Position numbers and translations under genes: made by a program. From positions 403,458 to 467,457 of the forward strand of contig SCFE01000030.1 in NCBI GenBank assembly GCA_004352715.1: a DNA stretch of 64,000 bases. The letters are read 5' to 3'. Source of the stretch: Hofstenia miamia. Its lineage: Eukaryota; Xenacoelomorpha; Acoela. The number at the start of each line of letters is the position of its first letter. Positions within the stretch are counted from its first letter, which is position 1. Of this stretch, positions 21,258-32,423 are shown piece after piece. The notes under the pieces are model-generated. The model ran no database searches and had not been told where the DNA came from. It saw only the letters and a list, made by a program, of their open reading frames with translations.

Positions 21258-24200
21258 ATTTTTAGATATATCTCAAAAACCGTTTTTTAAAATAAAGTAT
21301 CCTTCTATGACTTTTTTCCTTGACTTGCTTTACAACTTTTGACGTAAAAATTATGAAGTTATAGCGATTTTAAAAAAAGTCAACGAAAAACTGACATTTC
21401 TTGAGAATTTCAAAAATTGCGATTTTGTATGTAAAGGCTATAAATTGAAACCAATGCATAATTTTCAATGCAAAATTATAATTAAATGTTTTCTATGTTG
21501 TACTTACATTATAGGCCTTTTTCTTGATTCCTATTTAGTAATATTTCTAATATTTTGTGGCAATAATGAGAAATTTAGAAAATGTCATACATAACCTAAT
21601 TAATATGCGAATAATTTGCATATTAATTTTCGTATTGCAAAATTGTTACAATCACAATATTCCTGACATGTCAAAGTATCTCCACACCAAGTTTGGTGTT
21701 GATCAGATTTACCGTTTCCAACATCTTTAGGGAGGGGGGAGGAGGGTTGTTAAGGTTAATATCTATATACATGAGATCTATTCTTTGTAAAACGCCTTTT
21801 ATTCAAGGGAGAGCAGAAGTATTTTTGAAAGCAATGCTTCTTCTTTTATGGAAACCACTAAAAATATATTGTTTATCACAATATTCACATAAAAGATCTT
21901 CGAAAGTTCATAAAGTGTTTAGATTACTTTTGAAAAAGGGGAGGTGGCCGTTCTACTTAAACTGTGCACCTCTCGTCATACCTCTACATGGATATTTGTG
22001 AAATTCATTAGAACAAAGTTAAAAAGCAAACATTAAATAGCTTTGATCATTAGTTTAATGATTTGTCAAAGAAGTGTGCCAATCATCGTGCATAATTTGT
22101 TTTTTGTCACAACACCAGCATTTTTTGAAATTGCACAGATTTAGCAACAAGTGAAGTCTAATTCCTAGAAAAAATGTATTGAAAACACCTTTTTTGCGTT
22201 ATTCCGCACGGGAATAAAAATTTTTACATACTTATATTTTAAGATTATAGTCATGTAGAAAGCTGTGTTTCCAATTGCGCAACTTTTATCGATATAATAA
22301 AGAAGCATTTTAACATAATAACCATTTAGGATATTATCTGGGAAATGGCTGACATAATTATAAAATAAATATAAATTCCTCTACTGCCAAATTGCTCATA
22401 AACTAAAGGTGGGGCCATTAATGGATTCCTACAATGTCATTAATTATCATTATTACAATTAAGCCTTTCTGTGCTACTTTTTGTCACACTTAGATCTAGC
22501 TGTCGGTATAAATGCACTGGCTATTTTTCGGATCGATGCTGATGATATCTTACCTCAGTGACTGATCATGGAGTTCTATATATAAATATACAGTCCACTT
22601 AAATTACACCTTGCACAAATATTTAAAGAATTTGAAATGAAAAAAAACATCGAAATTGATGTATTTTTGCTCTATGATATCTACTTTCATAGCATGTTTT
22701 TAAACGTTTCTCCAACTATTCAAACTTGAACCAAATAAGCAATTGCTTAGCCCCAAAAATTGTGAGGCACCTTATTTGTTACTTGTTTATGTTTTTACTC
22801 TGGGGATTCAAGCGCGCATGCATGCATGCGTTTGAAGCTTAGTTATATGAAACTGTTTGTATAGGCTTTTAAACTTGGCTTCGCTATCTGATAAGACTAT
22901 TCGCAATCACCTGCTCTGATTCGGTTTTTTTGATGATTAAACATAGGACTGCGGTTGATATAAAGCAATGTTAATTTATCATAAAGATAGATGTCCCACG
23001 ATCTTCGCACTGCGATCTTTTCGGATACCATTGAGTTACGTTTCAGTTACAAAGCGATCAATTTTGACACTAACGAAACCCACGATTCCAAAGTAACAAA
23101 TTATACAAACATTCTGTTCAAGTTGTTGAGATTTATTGAGGTTCTATAAAAAAGGCAAAGAAAACTGCAAAATTGCATTGCTTTACATATCAAACTTGGA
23201 TAGAGACCGGTGTATAACCGTACCAGTGATGCGTTACCAACAAGATCTTCACGTGTAGCTTTCTCTGCTTCCTTGATCTTTTTCACTGGTTTTCAGAAAT
23301 GTGATTAATTTAATCGGTTGCTGATAGCTTTAATTATTTTGTTGTTATTGCTTTAGATGAACTGAAATAGTGCTCATTTTTGTTTAAGCATTATTTAAAT
23401 TTGACTCAATCAGAAGATAGTGATCAGCAATTGTTATTGCACGAGATTTACATGTACATCCGCAATATCTTGTCAATACAACTTTAGTGACTTTGTCCAA
23501 ATATGGAGTCTCATTATGCCGCATATCCACATATTACAATATTTCAGAACGATCTTGTATCGACAAAGTGTGAAATACAGTTGCATTAAATAGGTTAGGT
23601 TTGTCCTAATTTTTGAAAGTTTACAGTCTGAATTACAGTGTTGAAAATAATGTAGGGGTAAAAATTTGTTAGAAATATCCAAGTTATATGACAAAATATT
23701 AAAGATATAGCTGTTTCCAATTTTGTTCCCAAAGTTTTCTAAGAGTGTGATGGTTTGTTGCAGCGATTTACTTTCTAACGATATTTGCAGTAATTTGTCA
23801 TTTAGCTTATTGAAGTGCTCGGTATAACCAATAACCTCGACTACAATGTCGAACCTCCTGCAGGGAAACAACATGGTACCTTTGTTTGTTTTGCTACCTA
23901 TGTTCATAAATTATACTTAGTTTTCGTTGGCACTTGAGAATTGGCTTCTTCGCAATCATACGACCACGAATCAAATCCTTTTTAAAATTGCTCTGATTTC
24001 ACTAGTGGTATATCCACTTGAAATCTATCCCAGATTTTCACAAACACTATGAACGAGTGATTATTCATTAGCTAAATTTCGATTTTTTTGATTAATACGA
24101 TTAATCAATTAGTTATATTGTACCGTTAGTTTCGAACTGATTTTTTTAATTCACTGACTTAATACATTTAGTATAACGAAGAAGTTATTAACATTGAGTT

Positions 24201-25794
24201 GAACAATGTTTTAAATATGATGCGCCACGTGAGTGAAAAATAAATCCGTCACCGGAAATAAATAACCGGTCAATGTCAACTTTGTTTAATTTTGTTTAAA
24301 AACAAATATTTAGAATTTAATTCAACTTTATTTGTGTAAAATCTCACAATATTACCTGAATATTGAGGTAAATGTATAGTATATATATACTACATAATAC
24401 GATCTATGTTCTGAGCAACAACTGTCAAGGTTGTCAAAAAATGTGTATTATTTTATAAAAAAATGCGTTTTTATAACGTTTTAAGCTTTAAAACAATGCT
24501 GCTGCTCTTAGACCGGATTACTTCAAGATACTACAATTTTGTTAAATACATATTTCGTTTCAAACACGTAAACAAAGCGCAAGTTTTGCTATTGTTTCGA
24601 TAGAAGTAGTTTATACAAGTACAAATGTACGAACCCAAAAATTATTTTAGAAATTTTGCATAAAATTCTATAGAATTTTGAAAAAAAAACATTGCAAGAA
24701 ACATGTTTAAAAGACTGTTTTAGACTGTTTAAACACGCTATCTTTTAAACATGACAGCCCTGTCCACTATCGTAAATCAAACCGGATTTAGCTTAATTTG
24801 AGTTTAAAATACTTTAATGACCAGGTGTGAATGTCTACATTTCACAGACGAGTAGAAACTGTTTATGAAAGAATATAAGCAAATGATTGTCCTGGTTGCG
24901 AAATGTGCTTCTGACGTGTGTTTGGTCTTGTAATGAAAGCAATAAATTTTTGATTAACATATAGATTAGAATATGACAATGATGTATTTGATTAATTGCC
25001 CTGGAGGCGGCAAGTATTAATTCCGTCATTTTTCATTTTTAAGATTGTTAAAACACCACAGATTTCCTTTGAACTCATCCGCAATTTTCGTTCAAGCAGA
25101 ATACCAGTTGCAATATTTATTTGTGCTAGTTTCAATATAACGCTTTTAAAAATTCGATTTAGGAATATTGGTGGCAATGTGTAGTGTTGCTGCCCCAATT
25201 AATCAATCACTTAGGGGCTAGAAGGACTTTCAGCTAGTGGAATCATTGGACTTTAGTAGTTCATGAAAATATACTTTGTTCAATGACCCATACCCTTATT
25301 TCATTGCATTAACAAGAAGCGGTGTGGGAAACGGGTAATAAATTTTCACCAGTTCCCCACCTATCATCGGAGTTTAGTAAAGAAAGACAAAATTAAGTAT
25401 TTAATTGTTTAATGATGTGTAGTAGGAATGATCTAATTACAATTTGAATATGCTTATACTTCTGCTCAAGAAATCGACTTTTTTCTCTATTACATCGAAA
25501 ATAATTTCAAAATCCTTCACCGACATATTGGTAATTTGTTATACAAACTTAGACTGTTTTTTGATCCAACTTCGAAACTCTTAGAAAATGAACAGTGTTA
25601 AAAACTACCGTTAGATGGGAATCTTGATTGTAGATATTCGGTCCCTTCCCAGTAGTTCCCAAATTTTAGACGAGTTTGTCACCCCGTCTGTTCATACCAC
25701 TGCTATAGCTTTCTAATATTAAAGCGCATTTATACAAGATAAACTCGATAAGCTACATGATACTATTTGATGTTTTAATACAGAGAAAGCAATA
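21258..25794. other. No gene recognised apart from one unknown open frame
   Basis: Long A+T-rich stretch. The plus-strand open frame 21693-22001 and the minus frames around 24835-25198 are overlapping short frames with no recognisable motif. A CATGCATGCATG alternation sits near 22817. The frame at 23473-23907 is listed separately. Confidence 0.45.
23473..23907 (-). CDS. Unrecognised 144-codon open frame
   Basis: An ATG-started frame on the minus strand, among the longest without a recognised family here. By a rough estimate for DNA this A+T-rich, an open stretch of this length is expected less than once by chance in 64 kb. The N-terminal half looks more protein-like (FDIVVEVIGYTEHFNKLNDK, LLQISLESKSLQQTITLL, possibly helical), while the C-terminal half is Cys- and Tyr-rich. 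No signal peptide or known motif was seen. It could be a decayed mobile-element ORF, an exon or chance. Confidence 0.2.
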   Translation of the reverse strand: MNIGSKTNKGTMLFPCRRFDIVVEVIGYTEHFNKLNDKLLQISLESKSLQQTITLLENFGNKIGNSYIFNILSYNLDISNKFLPLHYFQHCNSDCKLSKIRTNLTYLMQLYFTLCRYKIVLKYCNMWICGIMRLHIWTKSLKLY

Positions 25795-26211
25795 TCACTT
25801 GACTTCTTCAATATTAGCAGGAAGAGAGGTGACATAGACGAGTCTTTTCGCATGCCGCCAGAGGAACAAATTACATGGCGTCAGCTCAGTGAATCGTGAT
25901 GGATATTTTTCAGCAACAAATTGTCTTTCACACCACCACGTCCGGCTCTCTGCCAGATTCTCATTGAGATGTGACAATGTAATAACCTTTCAATGAATTG
26001 GAGCCCCGTTTTGTTGAAATTTGAAGCTTTCATATTGATTTTCAATAGGTTCATCAACTGACCAATTCTGAAGCATTTGCAGGTGAGCATCCCCGTTTAC
26101 ATTTCCCTCAAGGAAAAACGATCCATAAACTTGATTGTTTTGGCGAGTTTCTCTCGCGCTCAATTGCGGCATGTAGATTCCCCATAATGCAAACACTAAG
26201 CTTATTACCAT
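25795..26211 (-). pseudogene. Mariner-like transposase C-terminal fragment
   Basis: Two overlapping frames on the minus strand together match the DDE part of a Tc1/mariner-superfamily transposase widespread in arthropods and other invertebrates. Visible are VYGSFFLEGNVNGDAHLQML, then FKFQQNGAPIH (family form QQDGAPxH, so the catalytic Asp has become Asn), then LAESRTWWCERQF and ELTPCNLFLWRHAKRLVYVT. A frame change lies near 25990. The N-terminal DNA-binding part is not found upstream and no inverted repeats were located. It belongs to a different family from the element at 16.3 kb. Confidence 0.75.
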
Positions 26212-28029
26212 TCATGTGCAACATGGCTTCGACGTCAAAAATAAAGATGATGATCAACATTATCTTCTTCAAGTTTTTCTAGTGATCAAATAAGAATACT
26301 TAATGTTTTCGCTTGTCATCTGCCTTTACGGCCTAAATGAACCTGTGGGTTTCATTTGCAATCGCTGCCTCATTGATGGGAAAGGCACTGGGATCTGTCG
26401 AATAATCATTAAAGAAATCCCTTCCACTGGGTGGCGAATATATTGAAAAATATTTTACTTGTGTGTGGAATATATTTTTATTGTTAAAATAAATATTTTC
26501 TTATTTTTAAAACGTTTGGAGTGATCTGAACTTGAGTACCTTGTTTCTGAGTCACTAACATTTCTGCCAAAATAATGCCTTGTTTTTGCCCCTAACTTTT
26601 CAAATGATTTACTATTGCACCATTTCCTCCAATTATATCAGATTTTTTCTGATAGATGTTGAATGGTATAATCATATCCCCCACTTTGATAAATGTTTTC
26701 ACATCCAGCTTTCCTGGATCATATTAAATATTACATACGACATATTGGAACGAATGTACACAGCTTAGAATAAATGCAACCTAGGTTAAAAAATAAAACA
26801 AAACAAATTTGCTCTGCATAAGTAAATTTTTCTTCAATATATTGATACAGTATATTAAGTTATAGTAATACAATAAGAGTATAACGTGATGTTCATGCAT
26901 TTATCGATAAACGTCTTTATTGATCTCACATTTAGCAAAGGGACTACATTTTTGGCCTGTCGAAAATTTGTCAGAAAAATGTTCTTCTTTGACAATATTT
27001 GTTTTTCATTTTCTATTACTCATATTATTTTTTATCAGAATGTTAGGGTTAGGGTTAGGGTCTTGGCAGAAGTTCCCCTAAAACTGAATCTTCTATATGC
27101 TATTTGTTTGAACTTTCGAACAATAATTTAATTGAAAATGACTGTACATGCCAATTGAGAATTGACTTTCCAAAAGAAATGTTTTGAACCAGAAGTAATA
27201 TTTTTTATTTGGAAGCGGATACCACAAATCCTGTTCTCTGCCCTTTAACTAAACATCATTATGGTATTGGAGATTTAAAAATTGCTTTCTTTTATCGATT
27301 ATTACAATTACCGTTTCTGTAACAGAAACAATACGAACAGGACATAGTATCTTGGGATGAGTCATACTCACAGGTTGTATTATTTTTAGGACATGTAATT
27401 GTTGGACGCTAAATGTCTAGACTAAAGACAATAGGCTGTTAAATTTTGTGAGACATGAAATTGCTGAGAAATTTCACTTTACAAATCGTTAAGATATCAG
27501 GTGTGCGGAATTTATATGTTAAGGTATAAGCTGATAAAACAGTGAGCCTCTTATTTTTTATTGAAATTGTGTAAAATTGCAATTATACTAAGAGAGTATG
27601 TGGGCTAAGTATATTGACCCAACTCAAACCAAATTCGACTAATAACTTTTGAGTCACCTCAACTCAACCCAGGTTGTAATCTAATGACTTTTAATGTGTC
27701 AAAGCTGTGTCGAAATGTGACCGAAATACGAAATTATTATATTTACAATTTTATTGCGTCTAGTGGTTTTTGCTTCTAACAATTAAAAACTAAAAATATG
27801 AGAAAACTACTAAAAAGTAAATGTTTCTATTCTGAAATCTAAAAAAATTAACACAAGGAATACATATTTCTCCTGCAAGCGTGCATTCATATCTTTAGAT
27901 AACCCAATCGTGACCCACATTAATTTATTCTTATTTATTTTTTTTTGTATTTGCCATTGATATCGCACTTTAACAAATGTATGCATTAGTTATTCAACAA
28001 TGAACATGTTATATACATCATTAAAAATA
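26212..28029. other. No gene recognised; contains (TTAGGG)3
   Basis: A+T-rich. Three perfect TTAGGG units occur at 27043-27060. Open frames here are short and unrecognised. Confidence 0.5.
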
Positions 28030-28440
28030 TAACTCTTTATACTTTTCTGGAAGAACTGAAGTGAATTGCTATGGCGAATAGTAGTGGGCAATGGATTCCA
28101 CTCATTTACAACAATGAATCCATAATTAAGATGAAGTCTGTGTGGGTACGAGGGAAGACACTCCTGCAAAATCTCCCTGAGATATTAACTAATTGCTCCA
28201 GTGAAGGTTTTATAAACATATGTAAAAAGTTTGTTTCTAATCCTCCCTCTAATGGGTAACCAGTGTAGTTGGAAGGGAATGTCTTGAATTGGATCTGAAT
28301 AGTTAGCACACACCAAAAAACGTTCTGCCATGTTTTAAATGTGTTGCAATTTATTTATCTGGTAATTTGGCAAACCGTGAAAAGGATATTACATTAATCA
28401 ATTGTAGAGAAGGTTAATGACGATATGAGTGACTTAAGGT
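28030..28440 (-). pseudogene. LINE reverse transcriptase 3' domain
   Basis: Across two frames, minus strand: SSLTFSTID (family form LDY), CNILF, HGLPNYQINKLQHI, NMAERFLVCANYSDPIQ, then FQLHWLPIRGRIRNKLFTYV, YKTFTGAIS, a TAA, YLREILQE, and finally NEWNPLPTTIRHSNSLQFFQ. This is the characteristic region downstream of the RT catalytic core in CR1/L2 elements. It has at least two stops and one frame change. Confidence 0.85.
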
Positions 28441-28991
28441 TACCAAAATCCATTGATCCTCTAGTTCTTTGAATGTAGCCTAGGTTATTCGACAGATTAT
28501 AGGGTAATATTTTGTTGTAATGTCTTTGCCTTAGTCATTTGACTTTTTTTAATGTGTTTATAAGACTTAGGTATGCTTTTTAACTTTGCAAGAGCAAAAT
28601 GATATCATTCATGGATGAATGACTCTATTATCTTATTGAAAATTCGTTGCGGATACAAAGCTTGTGACATGGTTTTTAGTCCATTCAGAAAAATGGAATA
28701 CCTGATCTGGAATATATTACTGATAAACAAATGCAATTGATCTAGGAAGTATAGACCAAATGGTACTATAGTCAGAAAAGAAAATTTCATACTCATCAAT
28801 ATTAAGATGAGCAGCTATAAGTAACGTTGTGGAATGAAAATGATGGGATATACGTTAATACGTAATTAAAAGCATCAAATGCATTATTTCAAAGCATTCA
28901 AGTTCTTAAGAAAGAAAAACACAAAAAAATCAATTCATTTGATAACCATGGACTAATTAGTAATGACCCTTGTTAATTAGTCTTAATTAGT

Positions 28992-28993
<2 letters not shown>

Positions 28994-29040
<47 letters not shown>

Positions 29041-29049
29041 CCATGCACT

Positions 29050-29089
<40 letters not shown>
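28994..29089. repeat. Two (AT)n microsatellites
   Basis: Arrays at 28994-29039 and 29053-29089 are separated by GCCATGCACTAAA. They give tyrosine-isoleucine open frames that are not genes. Confidence 0.95.
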
Positions 29090-29092
<3 letters not shown>

Positions 29093-29439
29093 CTAAAAAA
29101 GGTTGACAATACAGGCATGAAAAATCCTTTGCAGCAGCCTCGATTTTCACTGATGAATTTAATGGAAATTGTAACAATTTAAGCACTAAATATGACTCTC
29201 CTATTATTAAATATATTTAATAATGCAGTAACAAAATAAAATTTTATAATTGTAAAACATATTAAATATTAGGATTTGCAACATTTTATGAAATTTAGTT
29301 TGTGAGGATAATCAGATCAAATATGGAACGAAAGACCTCTCCCAACCCCAATATAATAGAAAAAATGAATACAGAGACCTCATACATTATTTAATATCAA
29401 AAATTTAGTTGCTTTAAATGAAATTAAAATAGAACATTT

Positions 29440-29532
29440 TAGCCTCTTCCTGAAGAAAGGTCCAGTAAGATATGAATCAAACCATCGGTATACTTTGTGA
29501 CTTATTCCCAGTCTGAACTTAAGAGCATCCAA

Positions 29533-29540
<8 letters not shown>
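29440..29540 (-). pseudogene. LINE reverse transcriptase palm fragment
   Basis: The minus strand encodes [20 protein letters not shown] followed by [13 protein letters not shown]. It corresponds to the conserved L..GI...WF.SYL..R segment that follows the first catalytic Asp in LINE reverse transcriptases. The catalytic motif itself would fall where the (AT)n array now lies. Confidence 0.7.
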
Positions 29541-29609
<69 letters not shown>

Positions 29610-29642
29610 CATTTATATGCATATATATATATATATATATAA
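29534..29642. repeat. (AT)n microsatellite, interrupted
   Basis: About 109 bp of AT dinucleotides with GTGT, TTTA and GC interruptions. Confidence 0.95.
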
Positions 29643-30439
29643 ATTGTACGCTGATTGAAAATATTTTTTTATAGCATTCTATATAGGCCTATATATACAT
29701 ATACGGGCTCTAGATTCTATGGGTTTTCTATCCACCGCCCGCACTTTCCGATTTTCAATAGTATCAAGTGCCTTTTTGATGGAAAGCCGAATAATTCATT
29801 TTATCCAAAAAAATTTTACATTGTAGATTTGGAAAAGGGGTCTAATTTCTTATGCAAGAGCTTCAAGTTTTTTCAAAAAAATTATTTTTGGGCCCGTTTC
29901 TAGAACCTTTCGCCAAAGTAACTTTCGCCGGAATATTTTTTTTATTGACATAATCCTTTTAAATATTAATATAAGTACATGTATTTCGTTAAAGTTAAAA
30001 AAGAAAAAAAAATCAGGATTCATTAGGTAACCCAATGAGTGAGATATACTTCAAATGGAAATTATATTTTTCCCTGTACATTTAGGAAAGCTATCAAGAA
30101 AATAAAAGGAATAGAAATTAATTTTTAAAGACATCTACGTCTAGTACTGCTAAAAGAATAAAATCGTTCGGGCCTCTGGAAAATTAAGTTTATACCCGTT
30201 CAAATCTACGACGAAGCAGATTAGAATGATGAAACGAAGGCGCCTATATGCGCCTTAATACTGAGGGCTTTTATGATCGTTATCATACATGGCTGAAATT
30301 TTATAAATAGGATTACTTTGTTGAAGGACCATTATGCTGTTAGATATACATACAATATCGAGCATGTGCACATGGTAAGCATCAACATTACTCAAAATAT
30401 CCTACAATTGAATTGTTTGTAGATTCAATGGATCCTCGT

Positions 30440-30655
30440 AATGCACATTAAAGTCGCCCAAAGCATAATATATTAGAGAACACTGCAGATATTCTGTAAC
30501 GAATAATGTGGACGGTAAATAGCAACTAAATGGAGAGATGACTGCCCGTAGAGAGTGGACACAGTCCACTCAATGGATAATGCACAGCCAAAAAAAGAGA
30601 TTTAATGGGGTTCAAGTGAAGTGCCTTATGTGCAATGATAATAACACCACCTCAA
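30440..30655 (-). pseudogene. LINE endonuclease fragment
   Basis: Minus strand, two frame shifts: GGVIIIAHKALHLNPIKSLF, then EWTVSTLYGQSSLHLVAIYR with PHYSLQN following, then ALGDFNVHYEDP at 30441-30458 and just beyond. The GDFNxH box is a hallmark of APE-type LINE endonucleases. Confidence 0.8.
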
Positions 30656-30807
30656 CATTAGCCATATCGAGGAATACTATGAATATTATATTAGCCCGAC
30701 TTAGATCGTGATATCGTAACATGATCCTTATAAAACACAGTCCATTACCTGAGGATCTTTCATAAAAACAATTTTATACTAAAGATATAGAACCCTGAAA
30801 TTCCCCA

Positions 30808-31124
30808 TTATGTAGTCACATAGACAAGGTCACAACCACATTTTTTGTGATATAGCTGACCATTTTGCATTTGAAGATCCGTTCTTGGAACAGAACTTTC
30901 ATTTAATTTTTTCATGATAGACCGTTCCTTCTGCAGCTCTTCATTAGCAAGAGCTTTCGAAATATATAATCTTTGTCCAAACGAGGATGACTTGTGTGTA
31001 TTAACCAAAATATATCTGATACATTATGTGTTTGTAAACCAGACCAACAGAGTTCTATGTCGCTTCCATCAGCACGGAATTTTCCAAGCCTCCTAAAGTC
31101 ATGAATATCCTTGCCCTGATACAT
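30808..31124 (-). pseudogene. LINE ORF1 C-terminal fragment
   Basis: In three shifting frames the minus strand shows DIHDFRRLGKFRADGSDIE, ILVNTHKSSSFGQRLYI and SKALANEELQKERSIMKKLN. This follows the RLGK, RPI, IL..A..L and ERxxxxxL pattern of the ORF1 RRM-like and C-terminal domains. It sits just upstream of the endonuclease fragment, as expected. Moderate support only, because the motifs are weak. Confidence 0.5.
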
Positions 31125-32124
31125 AATGTAATTTACTATTTATTTCCTAATTCTTTCTCATATTCAACAGCATATATCATTGGAAGATTTAGATTCTTCA
31201 AGTCCTCGAAGCCATATCAGCAGATTTTCATTGATCCACAATTTTCGATGCACTAGTGCAAAAAATACTCTTGACTTAATCCTGTAAGAATTTATAGGGA
31301 TCGTCAAAGTTATCATCTAACATCCTGCTTTACTGCACTTGTCATTAGCCAACAACTCACAAACTTCTGTTGACAATTTTGAAGTTTTCACTAGACTATT
31401 TTTTTAAAAGTAAATTGTCATGCATTTTAATTGGGGCTTCGACTTCATTACTGTAAGTTATCTAATATTTTAGTCAAGCACAAAAATGTATAAAATAGAT
31501 TCGGTGGCATTGGTGTTTCGCAAAATGCTTGCTTTCTGTCTTCCAATGCTATTAATTATTTGGATTGTTATCTTGTTTAATTCCATTTTGAGGCCGTTAA
31601 ATACGTAGGTATGTTGTACTTGAGCACATTTTACTTCGTTTCCTTGCAACTACATTGTTGGCTTAGATTCAAAAAAAAACTTTTTCAGATTTAAGGAATT
31701 TGTTCCGATGGTACAAGTTTATCAACATTCTTTACATTGACCATCTACCCGTACTTTCTATTTAAAAATGATAGTTCCTATTTAATAGCATGGACACCAG
31801 GTGAATTTTAGTTACTGCTCATAGTTTATTTATATGTTGGCTACATGAATATATTTTATATTAATTCCAAAAAAACAAACATTTGCTGCTATTTTGCATA
31901 GTGTTAAACCTCGCGTGTGCATTATCCAAATTATCCAAATAGTGCTTAAGCTTAATTCTTAATAGAAAAGGAGTGGCAACCGTTCATCTATTGTACAAAT
32001 AATCAATGCTGCCATTTTACGCATAAAGACGCCACCTTGTGGAATTAGCACGCATGTTACACATTGCATTATTTTACATAGGTGTTCTATTTTAGAAGAT
32101 GCATTGCCAGAAAACTGCATACCA
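31125..32124. other. No gene recognised
   Basis: A+T-rich. The upstream end of the second LINE may extend a few hundred bases into it, but I could not trace it. Confidence 0.4.
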
Positions 32125-32166
<42 letters not shown>

Positions 32167-32387
32167 NNNNNNNNNNNNNNNNNNNNNNNNNNNNNNNNNN
32201 NNNNNNNNNNNNNNNNNNNNNNNNNNNNNNNNNNNNNNNNNNNNNNNNNNNNNNNNNNNNNNNNNNNNNNNNNNNNNNNNNNNNNNNNNNNNNNNNNNNN
32301 NNNNNNNNNNNNNNNNNNNNNNNNNNNNNNNNNNNNNNNNNNNNNNNNNNNNNNNNNNNNNNNNNNNNNNNNNNNNNNNNNNNNNNN

Positions 32388-32418
<31 letters not shown>
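32125..32418. other. Assembly gap of 221 N flanked by (AT)n
   Basis: N at 32167-32387, with AT dinucleotides running into it from both sides. The missing sequence is most likely more of the same microsatellite, and the gap size may not be real. Confidence 0.95.

Positions 32419-32423
<5 letters not shown>

Larger units (their letters stand above)
28030..31124 (-). mobile_element. Second CR1/L2-group LINE, heavily decayed and interrupted by (AT)n arrays
   Basis: Four islands of recognisable LINE protein occur on the minus strand in the right order: ORF1 end (31124-30808), endonuclease (about 30655-30440), RT palm fragment (29540-29440) and RT 3' domain (about 28440-28030). The spacing fits a single insertion of about 3 kb. 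Long (AT)n arrays at 28994-29642 have expanded inside or replaced the RT. It is far more mutated than the LINE at 18-21 kb, hence older. Confidence 0.75.

Noticed and set aside
24361-24400. Palindrome TAGTATATATATACTA as a regulatory hairpin
   Set aside because: Expected by chance in A+T-rich DNA; no supporting context.
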